Shown: positions 51,830-61,292 of the stretch, one piece after another
Numbering within the stretch: the stretch's first letter is position 1
How the letters are laid out: every line of letters starts with the position of its first letter
Assembly (NCBI RefSeq): GCF_900114605.1
Contig: NZ_FOTP01000004.1
Location: 186,001 to 250,000, forward strand
Source of the DNA: Bradyrhizobium sp. NFR13
Lineage (GTDB): Bacteria > Pseudomonadota > Alphaproteobacteria > Rhizobiales > Xanthobacteraceae
Length of the DNA: 64,000 nucleotides
Reading direction: 5' to 3'
The notes under the pieces: generated by a model
Databases searched by the model: none
Told to the model about the DNA's origin: nothing
Seen by the model: only the letters and a program-made list of their open reading frames with translations
Position numbers and translations under genes: made by a program

Positions 51830-54800
51830 GTGTCGATCTTCGTCGCACTGAACCACGTCACCCATTACAAATATGATCGGCCGATCACGCTGGGGCCGCA
51901 GACCATCCGGCTGCGACCCGCGCCGCATGCGCGCACGCCAATCCTGAGCTATTCGCTGAAGGTCACGCCGACCAATCACTTCGTGAACTGGCAGCAGGAT
52001 CCGCAGGGCAACTGGCTGGCGCGCTTCGTCTTTCCGGAACCGGCCAACGAATTGAAGATCGAGGTCGACTTCACCGCCGAGATGACGGTGATCAATCCGT
52101 TCGACTTCTTCGTCGAGCCTTATGCCGAGACATTTCCCTTCGCCTATACCGACGACCTGAAGAGCGAACTCGCGCCCTATATGGCGACGACGGAGCCGGG
52201 TCCGCGCTTCACGGCCTATATGGCGGAGATCGCGAAGGAAGCGCCGAACACGGTGAACTTCCTCGTCGACCTCAATGCGCGCCTGCGCGAGAAGGTCAAC
52301 TACATCATCCGCATGGAGCCCGGCGTGCAGTCTCCGGAAGAGACGCTGCTGTCCGGCGCTGGGTCGTGCCGCGACAGCGCGTGGCTCCTGATCGAGACGC
52401 TGCGCCATCTCGGTCTCGCCGCGCGTTTCGTCTCCGGCTATCTCATCCAGTTGCGGCCCGACATCGATCCGATCGAAGGACCGCCCGAGGTCGAAGCTGA
52501 CTTCACGGATCTGCACGCCTGGGCCGAAGTCTATATCCCCGGCGCCGGCTGGGTCGGCTTCGATGCGACATCGGGCATGCTGACGGGCGAGGGACATGTC
52601 CCCGTCGCAGCGACGCCGCATTTTCGGTCGGCCGCGCCGATCTCGGGCATGGCGGGTTTCGCCGAAGTCGAGTTCGCGTTCGCGATGGGCGTCAAACGCA
52701 TTCGCGAGGCGCCGCGGATCACCAAGCCGTTTTCGGATGAATCCTGGGCCAGGCTCGATGCGCTCGGCGAAAAGGTCGATGCCGATCTCAAAGCGCAGGA
52801 CGTGCGCCTGACCATGGGCGGCGAGCCGACATTCGTGTCCGTCGACGATATGGAATCGCCGGAGTGGAATACGGCCGCTGTCGGTCCGACCAAGCGCGGT
52901 CTTGGCGACGATCTGATCCGCCGGTTGAGGACGCGCTTCGCGCCGGGCGGCTTGCTGCATTACGGCCAAGGCAAATGGTATCCCGGCGAAAGCCTGCCGC
53001 GCTGGGCGTTCGGCCTGTACTGGCGCAAGGACGGCGTGCCGATCTGGAAAAACGATGCACTGATCGCGAGGATCGAGGGCCCGCGCACCGCCGATATCAA
53101 GCAGGCAGAACGTTTTGCGACGAGCACGGCAAGCAAGCTCGGCGTCGCTCCCGAATATATCCTGCCGGCTTTCGAAGACCCGACCTATTGGGAGCAGAAA
53201 GAATCGAGCCTGCCGAATAATGTCGTGCCCGGCGATTCCAAACTGCCGGATCCCGAAGAGCGCGCGCGGATGGCGCGGGTGTTCGAACACGGGCTGGATG
53301 TACCGAAGGGATTCGTGCTGCCGATCCAACGCTGGAATGCCGAGGCCGGCAAATCGGCTGCGCGCTGGCGTTCTGAGCGCTGGCAACTTCGTCGTGGCAA
53401 CCTGTTCCTGACCCCCGGCGATTCACCGCTCGGCCTGCGATTGCCGATCGCATCGCTGCCCTACATTCCCGAAGAGGACTACCCCTTCATCGTGGAGCAG
53501 GACCCGATGGAGCCGCGAGACGCTCTACCGGTGTTCGATGCGACGGCTGCGGCGGAAAGCGCGCCGGCTGCGCAATATGTCCAGCAGCAGCAGATCCGTT
53601 CCGGCGGCGTCCGCACGGCGATGTCGATCGAAATTCGCGACGGCATTCTCTGTGCGTTCATGCCGCCGGTCGAGAAGCTGGAAGACTATCTCGAACTTGT
53701 AACGGCGCTCGAGGCCACTGCCGAAGAGATGCAGATGCAGGTTCATGTCGAAGGTTATCCGCCGCCGTTCGATCCGCGCGTCGAGGTGATCAAGGTAACG
53801 CCCGATCCCGGCGTGCTGGAGATCAATATCCACCCCGCCTCGAGCTGGCGCGAGGCGGTCGACACCACGATGCATCTCTATGAAGAGGCCGCGAAGACAC
53901 GGCTCGGCGCCAACAAGTTTCTGCTCGACGGTCGCCACACCGGCACCGGCGGCGGCAACCATGTCGTTGTCGGCGGTTCGTCGCCGCAGGATTCGCCGTT
54001 CCTCCGCAGGCCGGATTTGCTCAAGAGCCTCGTGCTCTACTGGCAGCGGCATCCGTCGCTGTCCTATCTGTTCTCCGGCATGTTCATCGGCCCGACCAGT
54101 CAGGCGCCGCGCATTGACGAAGCGCGGCACGACAGCCTGTACGAGCTCGAGATCGCACTGGCGCAGGTGCCCAAACCTGGTGGCGAGATTCCGTTGTGGC
54201 TGGTGGACCGGCTGTTCCGGCACATCCTCGTCGACATCACCGGCAATACCCATCGCGCCGAAATCTGCATCGACAAGCTCTACTCGCCTGACGGTCCGAC
54301 GGGGCGTCTCGGCCTCGTCGAATTCCGCGCGCTCGAAATGCCGCCGGACCCGCGCATGTCGCTGGCGCAGCAGCTTCTGATCCGCGCGCTGATCGCAAAA
54401 ATGTGGCGCGCGCCGCAGGATGGCACATTCGTGCGCTGGGGCACCACGCTGCATGATCGTTTCATGCTGCCGCACTTCCTCTGGGAGGATTTCCAGGAGG
54501 TGCTCAATGAGCTCGGCCAGTCCGGCTACGAATTCTCCAGGGAATGGTTCGAGGCGCAGCTTGAATTCCGCTTTCCCGTATTCGGCCACGTGACCTATGG
54601 CGGCGTGACGCTGGAAGTGCGTCAGGCGCTGGAGCCCTGGCACGTGCTGGGTGAGGAAAGCTCAGGCGGCGGTACCGTCCGCTACGTCGATTCGTCGGTG
54701 GAGCGGCTGCAGTTGAAGGCCAACGGCTTCACGCCAGGCCGGCATATCATTACCTGCAATGGCCGCGCGCTGCCGATGACCGAAACCGGCCGGGCCGGCG

Positions 54801-55120
54801 AAGTGGTCGCGGGCGTCCGCTTCAAGGCCTGGCAGCCAGCTTCCGGCCTGCATCCGACCATTCCGGTCCATGCGCCGCTGACCTTCGACATTTATGACAG
54901 CTGGAATCGGCGGTCACTTGGCGGTTGCGTCTATCATGTGGCGCATCCCGGAGGACGCAATTACGACACCAAACCGGTCAACTCCTACGAGGCGGAGGCG
55001 AGGCGGCTGGCCCGCTTCGAGGAGATTGGCCATACCCCCGGTGAAATCGCCCCGCCAAGGGCAGAACGCACACTTGAATTTCCATTGACCCTCGACTTGC
55101 GAGCGCCTCTCCTGCATTGA
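51830..55120 (+). CDS. Transglutaminase-like protease fused to DUF2126 amidoligase-like domain
   Basis: 1096 residues from a GTG at 51830. Residues 1-85 are a transglutaminase N-terminal beta domain ([20 protein letters not shown]). A transglutaminase/papain-like core follows with the triad Cys180 ([12 protein letters not shown]), His229 ([12 protein letters not shown]) and Asp245 (GFDATSG). From about 290 on is DUF2126 ([37 protein letters not shown]). Its [20 protein letters not shown] loop near 700 recalls glutamine-synthetase-fold ATP sites, and the family is a predicted amidoligase. No signal peptide. The next gene starts 31 bases downstream. Product and substrate unknown; the protein could both cleave and form peptide-like bonds. 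Confidence 0.92.
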   Translation: MSIFVALNHVTHYKYDRPITLGPQTIRLRPAPHARTPILSYSLKVTPTNHFVNWQQDPQGNWLARFVFPEPANELKIEVDFTAEMTVINPFDFFVEPYAETFPFAYTDDLKSELAPYMATTEPGPRFTAYMAEIAKEAPNTVNFLVDLNARLREKVNYIIRMEPGVQSPEETLLSGAGSCRDSAWLLIETLRHLGLAARFVSGYLIQLRPDIDPIEGPPEVEADFTDLHAWAEVYIPGAGWVGFDATSGMLTGEGHVPVAATPHFRSAAPISGMAGFAEVEFAFAMGVKRIREAPRITKPFSDESWARLDALGEKVDADLKAQDVRLTMGGEPTFVSVDDMESPEWNTAAVGPTKRGLGDDLIRRLRTRFAPGGLLHYGQGKWYPGESLPRWAFGLYWRKDGVPIWKNDALIARIEGPRTADIKQAERFATSTASKLGVAPEYILPAFEDPTYWEQKESSLPNNVVPGDSKLPDPEERARMARVFEHGLDVPKGFVLPIQRWNAEAGKSAARWRSERWQLRRGNLFLTPGDSPLGLRLPIASLPYIPEEDYPFIVEQDPMEPRDALPVFDATAAAESAPAAQYVQQQQIRSGGVRTAMSIEIRDGILCAFMPPVEKLEDYLELVTALEATAEEMQMQVHVEGYPPPFDPRVEVIKVTPDPGVLEINIHPASSWREAVDTTMHLYEEAAKTRLGANKFLLDGRHTGTGGGNHVVVGGSSPQDSPFLRRPDLLKSLVLYWQRHPSLSYLFSGMFIGPTSQAPRIDEARHDSLYELEIALAQVPKPGGEIPLWLVDRLFRHILVDITGNTHRAEICIDKLYSPDGPTGRLGLVEFRALEMPPDPRMSLAQQLLIRALIAKMWRAPQDGTFVRWGTTLHDRFMLPHFLWEDFQEVLNELGQSGYEFSREWFEAQLEFRFPVFGHVTYGGVTLEVRQALEPWHVLGEESSGGGTVRYVDSSVERLQLKANGFTPGRHIITCNGRALPMTETGRAGEVVAGVRFKAWQPASGLHPTIPVHAPLTFDIYDSWNRRSLGGCVYHVAHPGGRNYDTKPVNSYEAEARRLARFEEIGHTPGEIAPPRAERTLEFPLTLDLRAPLLH

Positions 55121-55151
55121 GAATGCAGGCAGTTTGGGCTGGAGAGTCGGA

Positions 55152-57659
55152 ATGACGGGACAGGCCGGTCAGGGGAAAAAGCCCCGTCCGGGACATCGTA
55201 AAGTCGCGCAATGGACCCGCGACTACGAGCGGCTGCCCGGAATTTCCGACGAATTTATCGCCCAGGACGGCACGCCGCGGGAGGTCTGGACCCGGTTCTT
55301 CGAGGCCTTCGGCGGCCTGGCGCCAGCCGAAATCGAACGCCGCTTCGGCTCCGCTGACCGTCATCTCCGGGAAGCCGGCGTCACCTACCGTGCGCCCGGG
55401 GAGATCGCCGACCGGATCTGGCCGCTCAGCCATGTACCGCTGCTGATCGACGAGTCCGAATGGCAGCAGATTTCGGCAGCGGTGACGCAGCGCGCGGGGC
55501 TTCTGGAGAAGATTCTCGGTGATCTCTATGGCGATGCCTGTCTCATCGCATCCGGCGCACTCCCGGCGGCGGCGATTGCCGGCAGTTCGGAATATCTGCG
55601 GGCGATGCGCGGTGTGAAACCGCCCGGTGGCCGCTACCTCAATGTCTATGCGGCAGACCTTGGCCGCGGCCCCGATGGCCGCTGGTGGGTGCTCGGTGAT
55701 CGCACGCAGGCGCCGTCCGGCATGGGCTATGCGCTGGAAAACCGTCTGGTGCTGTCGCGCGCTTTCACGGATCTCTATAAGTCGATGAATGTCGAGCGCG
55801 TCGCGCCGTTCTTCGAAGCGTTTCGTGACAGTCTGCGTGCCTCGGCCGATCGCGATGAGCCGCGCGTTGGTCTGCTGTCACCGGGTCCGTTCAGCGAAAC
55901 CTATTTCGAACACGCGACGCTGGCGCGCTATCTCGGTTTCCTGCTGGTGGAAGGCGATGACCTCGCCGTGTCCGGCGACCGCGTGCATATCCGCACCGTC
56001 GCTGGCCTGAAGCGTCTCGACGTGCTGCTGCGTCGCGTGGATGCCAATTCGCTCGATCCACTTGAGCTCGACGCGTCGTCGCAACTCGGTGTGCCCGGAC
56101 TGATCGACGTCGTCAGAAAGAATGGCGTCGTCGTCGCCAACATGCCGGGCTCCGGTGTGATGGAAGCGCGCGCACTCCTCGGATTTCTCCCAAGCCTCAG
56201 TCAGAAGCTGCTCGGCGAACCACTCAAGATGCCGCATATCGCCACCTGGTGGTGCGGCCAGAAATCGGCGCGCGAGGAAGTGCTGGCGCGGCTCGATGAC
56301 TTCGCCATCGAAGGCGCTTATGGCGGCGCGGTTCCGGGTTTCCCGGGATACTCGCCGGTGCTGCCGTCGCAGCTCTCGCCTGATGAACGCGAGCGTCTGA
56401 AGGCGGCGATTTCCAATCGCGGCGTTGACTATGTCGGGCAGGAGCTGGTGCAGCTCTCGACCACGCCGGTCTGGGACAATGGCCGGCTCGCGCCGCGTCC
56501 GTTCGTGCTGCGCGTGTTCGCGGCAGGGACACCGGACGGCTGGACCATCATGCCCGGTGGCTTCTGCCGGATTGCCGATCAGCCCGATGCGCGGGCGGTG
56601 TCGATGGGCGCCGGCGCCCGCGCCGCTGACGTCTGGGTCGTCGCGGACAAGGCGGTCCCGGCCTCGACGCTGCTGCCGGCCGTCGACAACGTCCGTATCC
56701 GCCGTATCGCTGGCTGGGTGCCGAGTCGGGCCGCCGACAATCTGTTCTGGCTCGGGCGTTATCTCGAACGCGCCGAGTCGACGTTGCGTCTGATCCGCGC
56801 GCTCAGTGTGCCGCAGCGCGATCCCGGCAAGGGCGGTGCGACTGCGCTGCAATCGATCGAGCGCATCCACCGCATGCTGATGACCTGGGGCGCAACGTCG
56901 CTGACGTCGCGGTCGCAGCCGGCGAAGGTTGCCGCGCAGGCCTTGCAGAGCGAGCAGCAGTTCGGCTCAGCGCTATCGCTGGTGCGCTCTGCATTGCGGA
57001 CCGCAACTTCGCTGCGTGAACGCCTGTCGCCGGACGCCTGGCAGGTCATCACCGAAATGGCTGAACGGCTCGCGCATGAAGTCGAAGACGACGATGATGT
57101 CGTCAGTGCGGCCGAGCTGACCTTGCAGGAATTGGCGAGTTTCGCCGGCCTCGCGCAGGAGAACATGAACCGCGCTGCTGGCTGGCGTTTCCTCGAAATG
57201 GGACGCCGTGCCGAACGCGCGATCAACACCACGCGCTTTGCGCGGCAATTCGCGTGTGACGAGGCGACGAGCGACGACCTCGATATTCTGCTGACATTGG
57301 TGGATTGCCAGATCACCTATCGCTCGCGTTATCTGGTTGGCCCGCTATTGGCGCCGGTGCGCGATCTCGTGGTGCTCGATCCCTATAACCCGCGCTCGGT
57401 GGCATTCCAGGTTTCGGCACTGAACGATCACATCGCGAGCCTGCCGGCGCTGAAGGAAAACGGCCTGATGGAACGGCCGCAGCGGCTGGCCGTGGCGCTG
57501 CGCTCTTCGCTCGTCACTGGCGAGGCATCCGAGATCCACACAAAGTCGCTGTTTGCGCTGGAACAGGATCTGCTCACGCTCGCGGATTCCATCGGACTGC
57601 ATTACTTCCCGCACGGTGCCAGCGCATCGCGCCCCGAAAAGCTGACGGGGCTGGCGTGA
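55152..57659 (+). CDS. Circularly permuted ATP-grasp ligase fused to alpha-E domain
   Basis: 835 residues from the ATG at 55152 after GGAGAG; a TTG at 55134 is also in frame. Residues about 25-490 are a circularly permuted ATP-grasp domain (DUF404/DUF407): VTYRAPGEIADRIWPLSHVP, MRGVKPPGGRYLNVYAADLG, WWVLGDRTQAPSGMGYALEN, LLSPGPFSETYFEHATLARYL. Residues about 517-820 are the helical alpha-E domain (RAADNLFWLGRYLERAESTL, NMNRAAGWRFLEMGRRAERA). In many genomes these are separate neighbouring genes; here they are one chain. The ligase is predicted to join a carboxylate to an amine with ATP. The stop overlaps the next start. Confidence 0.93.
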   Translation: MTGQAGQGKKPRPGHRKVAQWTRDYERLPGISDEFIAQDGTPREVWTRFFEAFGGLAPAEIERRFGSADRHLREAGVTYRAPGEIADRIWPLSHVPLLIDESEWQQISAAVTQRAGLLEKILGDLYGDACLIASGALPAAAIAGSSEYLRAMRGVKPPGGRYLNVYAADLGRGPDGRWWVLGDRTQAPSGMGYALENRLVLSRAFTDLYKSMNVERVAPFFEAFRDSLRASADRDEPRVGLLSPGPFSETYFEHATLARYLGFLLVEGDDLAVSGDRVHIRTVAGLKRLDVLLRRVDANSLDPLELDASSQLGVPGLIDVVRKNGVVVANMPGSGVMEARALLGFLPSLSQKLLGEPLKMPHIATWWCGQKSAREEVLARLDDFAIEGAYGGAVPGFPGYSPVLPSQLSPDERERLKAAISNRGVDYVGQELVQLSTTPVWDNGRLAPRPFVLRVFAAGTPDGWTIMPGGFCRIADQPDARAVSMGAGARAADVWVVADKAVPASTLLPAVDNVRIRRIAGWVPSRAADNLFWLGRYLERAESTLRLIRALSVPQRDPGKGGATALQSIERIHRMLMTWGATSLTSRSQPAKVAAQALQSEQQFGSALSLVRSALRTATSLRERLSPDAWQVITEMAERLAHEVEDDDDVVSAAELTLQELASFAGLAQENMNRAAGWRFLEMGRRAERAINTTRFARQFACDEATSDDLDILLTLVDCQITYRSRYLVGPLLAPVRDLVVLDPYNPRSVAFQVSALNDHIASLPALKENGLMERPQRLAVALRSSLVTGEASEIHTKSLFALEQDLLTLADSIGLHYFPHGASASRPEKLTGLA

Positions 57660-58534
57660 TCTACGAAATCCGCCATGTCACGACCTATAGCTATGAAAGC
57701 CCGGTGAGCTATGCGCGCTGCTCGCTGCGCCTGCAGCCCAATAGCAGCGCCGGTCAGCAACTGGTCTCGCACAGCGTCGATATCAAACCGCTGCCGGCAG
57801 CCCGCGCCATGCGGACGGATTTCTTTGGCACGCCGACGGAAAGCGTGCTGATCGAAACCCCGCATCGGGTGCTGCGGATCGATAGCCGGTCGCGCGTCTA
57901 TGTCGAACGGTTCGCGCCCGGTCGTGGCGATGACAGTCCCGCCTGGGAAAGCGTCCGCGAGGCATCGTTCGATTCAAACGACCTCAGCGGTGCGTCACCG
58001 ATCGGCTACGTCTTCGCCAGTCCGCTGGTGCCGATCATCGATGCCGTCACGGACTATGCGGCAGTGAGCTTCACCGAGGGGCGCGGCATTCTCGCCGGCG
58101 CCGTCGATCTGATGCATCGCATCCGTACCGAGTTCAAATACGATCCCAAGGCCACGGTGATCTCGACGCCGTTGCAGGAGGTGCTGGATAAGCGCCACGG
58201 CGTCTGTCAGGATTTTGCCCATATCATGATTGCGGGCATGCGCGGCCTCGGCCTGCCTGCGGCCTATGTCAGCGGCTATCTGCGCACCATTCCACCTGAA
58301 GGCAAGGAGCGCCTGCAGGGCGCCGATGCGACCCATGCCTGGGTGTCGGTCTGGTGCGGCGAAGAACTCGGCTGGATCGGCTTCGATCCGACCAACGACA
58401 TCCTGGTCGAGAACGATCATATCGTGCTGGCGATCGGCCGCGATTTCTCCGACGTATCGCCGGTGGATGGCGTGATTGTCGGCGCGCGCAAGCAGAAGCT
58501 CGCCGTTGCCGTCGATGTGCTGTTGCTGGAATGA
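57656..58534 (+). CDS. Transglutaminase-like cysteine peptidase
   Basis: 292 residues from a GTG at 57656 that overlaps the upstream stop by four bases. N-terminal beta domain YEIRHVTTYSYESPVSYARC, then the catalytic set Cys184 (RHGVCQDFAHIMIAGM), His227 (DATHAWVSVWCG) and Asp244 (GFDPTNDI). Bacterial relatives occur with alpha-E and circularly permuted ATP-grasp proteins. It is distinct from the transglutaminase part of the 1096-residue protein upstream. It may hydrolyse or transfer the product of the ligases. No signal peptide, so it is cytosolic. Confidence 0.93.
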   Translation: MIYEIRHVTTYSYESPVSYARCSLRLQPNSSAGQQLVSHSVDIKPLPAARAMRTDFFGTPTESVLIETPHRVLRIDSRSRVYVERFAPGRGDDSPAWESVREASFDSNDLSGASPIGYVFASPLVPIIDAVTDYAAVSFTEGRGILAGAVDLMHRIRTEFKYDPKATVISTPLQEVLDKRHGVCQDFAHIMIAGMRGLGLPAAYVSGYLRTIPPEGKERLQGADATHAWVSVWCGEELGWIGFDPTNDILVENDHIVLAIGRDFSDVSPVDGVIVGARKQKLAVAVDVLLLE

Positions 58535-59730
58535 CCATCGTCCGTCGCGCGCATAACACGGCCGACGTCATCGTTCTCGGTGCCGGTGCAGCTGGCCTGA
58601 TGTGCGCCGGCATTGCGGGGCAGCGCGGCCGTTCGGTGATGGTCCTGGAGCAGGCGCGGTCTCCCGGTGAGAAGATCCGCATCTCCGGTGGCGGCCGCTG
58701 CAATTTCACCAACCTGCATACGACACCGGCGAATTTCCTGTCGCAGAACCCGCAATTCTGCAAATCCGCGCTGAAGGGCTTCACCCAGCAGGACTTCATC
58801 GCGCTCGTCGAGAAATATCGCATCGCCTATCACGAGAAGACGCGCGGGCAGCTATTCTGCGATGGCTCGTCCCAGCAGATCATCGACTTGCTGCTGGAGG
58901 AAAATCGCCGGGGCGATGCGCAGATGCGGCTCGGTGTCGGTATTCTCGGCGTGACGAAGACCGAGAGTGGTTTTGTGGTCGCCACCGATCAGGGCGAGTA
59001 TCGCAGTCAATCACTGGTCGTTGCCACCGGCGGGCCTTCGATCCCGAAAATGGGCGCCAGTGCTTTCGGCTACAAACTGGCACAGCAGTTCGGGCTCAAG
59101 ATGATCGCGCCGCGCGCCGCGCTGGTGCCGCTGACGTTCGATGTCGCAGCGCTCGCGCAATTCAAGGATCTGGCAGGCGTTGCCGTCGACGCCGTGGTCA
59201 GCGTCGGCAAGATCAAATTCGACGAAGCGCTGTTGTTTACCCACCGTGGTCTCAGCGGCCCGGCGATCCTGCAGATTTCGTCCTATTGGCATGAAGGTCT
59301 GGATGTCGTCATCGACATGGCGCCGACGCGGGATGTGCTCGCGGTCTTGAAGGACGCGCGCCGCGAACGCCCGCGACAGGAACTCGCGACTGTGCTCGGC
59401 GATCTCCTGCCCAAGCGACTGGCACAAATGATCGCCGACAAGATCGGTGGCCCGCCGCGGCTGGCGGATTTCTCGGACAAGCTTCTGGCTTCTGTGGCGG
59501 CAGCAGTGAAGGAGTGGCGCGTGCGGCCGAACGGCACCGAGGGCTATCGCACGGCCGAGGTGACGCTCGGAGGCGTCGACACCACTGAACTATCGTCCAA
59601 GACATTCGAGGCGACATCGGTGCCAAGGCTGTATTTCATCGGCGAGGTTGTCGATGTCACGGGCCATCTTGGCGGCTTCAATTTTCAGTGGGCCTGGTCG
59701 TCCGGCGTTGCCGCGGGGCGGCATATCTGA
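58531..59730 (+). CDS. HI0933/BaiN-type FAD-dependent oxidoreductase
   Basis: 399 residues from the ATG at 58531, overlapping the upstream stop in ATGA; the frame is open to 58354. FAD dinucleotide motif VIVLGAGAAGLMCAGIAGQR, SPGEKIRISGGGRCNFTN, and C-terminal GEVVDVTGHLGGFNFQWAWS identify the YhiN/HI0933/BaiN family. Some members reduce bile-acid or steroid double bonds; many have unknown function. Coupling to the transglutaminase suggests a shared product, although this family is widespread and the link may be incidental. Confidence 0.92.
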   Translation: MTIVRRAHNTADVIVLGAGAAGLMCAGIAGQRGRSVMVLEQARSPGEKIRISGGGRCNFTNLHTTPANFLSQNPQFCKSALKGFTQQDFIALVEKYRIAYHEKTRGQLFCDGSSQQIIDLLLEENRRGDAQMRLGVGILGVTKTESGFVVATDQGEYRSQSLVVATGGPSIPKMGASAFGYKLAQQFGLKMIAPRAALVPLTFDVAALAQFKDLAGVAVDAVVSVGKIKFDEALLFTHRGLSGPAILQISSYWHEGLDVVIDMAPTRDVLAVLKDARRERPRQELATVLGDLLPKRLAQMIADKIGGPPRLADFSDKLLASVAAAVKEWRVRPNGTEGYRTAEVTLGGVDTTELSSKTFEATSVPRLYFIGEVVDVTGHLGGFNFQWAWSSGVAAGRHI

Positions 59731-59807
59731 GATTTGCGGTGTTCGTTAACCCGTTGTTGACGACGGCTGGCCGTGGACGGCCTTCAACGAATTCCAGCGG
59801 CCGGAGA

Positions 59808-59821
59808 TTGATTTAGATCAT
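59808..59821 (+). promoter_or_regulatory. FixK/FNR-like site upstream of globin-coupled receptor
   Basis: TTGATTTAGATCAT matches TTGA-N6-TCAA with one mismatch in the last base. Centre is about 59 bases before the ATG, which would put a class II start near 59856. Confidence 0.4.
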
Positions 59822-59873
59822 GTCGGTGGCTTCTTGGTCTCCATAGGTTCGCCCTGTTTCATCAGGGGATTTC

Positions 59874-61220
59874 ATGAGTACTGCCTATTCGATTTCAGAA
59901 CGTCTGAGGTTCAACCGTATCGATCAAGACGCCATCACCGCGCTTCGGGAGGCCAAGCCGTTCGTGATGGACCAGTTACCGGGAATCCTCGATCGGTTTT
60001 ACGATCATGTTGGGGCATTCCCTGAGACGGCCGCGCTGTTCAAGACGCGTGAGCATATGGTCCACGCCCGGAAGATGCAGATCGCCCATTGGTCGGTCAT
60101 TCTGGATGGCCGTTTCGACGACACCTATCAGGCGTCGGTGACGCGGATTGGCCAGGTTCACAACAAGCTCGGACTGGAGCCCCGGTGGTATATCGGCGGC
60201 TACAATGCGCTGGTATCCGGCCTTGTCGAAGCGGTCGCCCGCATGCCCATGGGCAGGTTCAGCTTTGGTGCCATGAAGAAGCGGGCTGCGATGCAAGCCG
60301 CGATCATCAAGGCGGCCATGCTCGATATGGATCTGGCCATCTCCGTCTATGCCGAAGAGGGACGTCGCGATCGCCGTGCCGTGCTCGATCGCCTCGCCGA
60401 CGACTTCGAGAAAATGGTCGGCAGCGTGGTGGGGATCGTCGGCTCCGCGTCCACCGAATTGCAATGCGCTGCCCAGAATATGAAGGCGTCGGCGGAGACA
60501 TCGATGTCACAGTCCAGTGTGGTCGAGGCAGCATCACGAGACGCAACGTCGGGCATTCAGGCCGTGGCCGTCGCGACCGAACAGCTCACGAGCTCCATCG
60601 GGGAGATATCGCGACAGGTGAATGACTCGGCGCGTATCGCCGGTGAAGCCGTGCGGGACGCCGATGAAACCAGCGGAAAAATGCATCGTCTCTCGGCAGC
60701 CGCGCAGAAAATCGGAGCGGTGGTCGAGCTGATCAACAATATCGCGGCTCAGACCAATCTGCTGGCCCTTAATGCGACCATCGAGGCTGCGCGGGCCGGC
60801 GAGGCCGGCCGGGGATTTGCCGTCGTGGCCCAGGAGGTGAAATCGCTCGCCGAACAAACCGCCAAGGCGACTGCCGAGATTGCCGATCAGGTCGGGGACA
60901 TCCAGAGCTCGACATCGGAATCGGTCGCGGCCATCGGCACGATCACCACGGTCATCAAGTCTCTCAGCGAAATCTCGGCCGCAATTTCGGCCGCGGTCGA
61001 GCAGCAGGGCGCAGCAACCAACGAAATCTCGCGCAGCGTACGGGACGCAGCGAAGGGTACGAGCGAGGTGTCGTCCAATATCTCGGCGATCACGCGCCTT
61101 GCGGGCGAGACCGGAGCTGCGTCCGCGGAGGTTCTAGCATCCGCATCGGAGCTGTCGCAGCAGTCGGAGAAACTGCGCGTCGAGGTCGATAAATTTCTAG
61201 CGACCGTCAAGGCTGCGTAG
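59874..61220 (+). CDS. Globin-coupled soluble methyl-accepting chemotaxis protein
   Basis: 448 residues, no membrane helix. Residues about 10-165 form a protoglobin domain like Hem[22 protein letters not shown], with proximal His96 in [20 protein letters not shown]. Residues about 190-445 are an MCP signalling domain with the hairpin tip [40 protein letters not shown] and long heptad-rich helices. It should sense O2 (or CO/NO) through haem and signal to CheA. There is no classical C-terminal CheR pentapeptide. No che genes are adjacent. A FixK-like site precedes it. Confidence 0.93.
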   Translation: MSTAYSISERLRFNRIDQDAITALREAKPFVMDQLPGILDRFYDHVGAFPETAALFKTREHMVHARKMQIAHWSVILDGRFDDTYQASVTRIGQVHNKLGLEPRWYIGGYNALVSGLVEAVARMPMGRFSFGAMKKRAAMQAAIIKAAMLDMDLAISVYAEEGRRDRRAVLDRLADDFEKMVGSVVGIVGSASTELQCAAQNMKASAETSMSQSSVVEAASRDATSGIQAVAVATEQLTSSIGEISRQVNDSARIAGEAVRDADETSGKMHRLSAAAQKIGAVVELINNIAAQTNLLALNATIEAARAGEAGRGFAVVAQEVKSLAEQTAKATAEIADQVGDIQSSTSESVAAIGTITTVIKSLSEISAAISAAVEQQGAATNEISRSVRDAAKGTSEVSSNISAITRLAGETGAASAEVLASASELSQQSEKLRVEVDKFLATVKAA

Positions 61221-61292
61221 CGCAGCTTTAGATGTTAGTCTGCTTCGTGAGGGTGGCCCGAACTGTTTTCGGTGTCACGCTCTGGAGCTGCA

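Noticed and set aside
51767-53386. 539-codon minus-strand frame
   Set aside because: Antisense shadow of the 1096-residue transglutaminase-DUF2126 protein.
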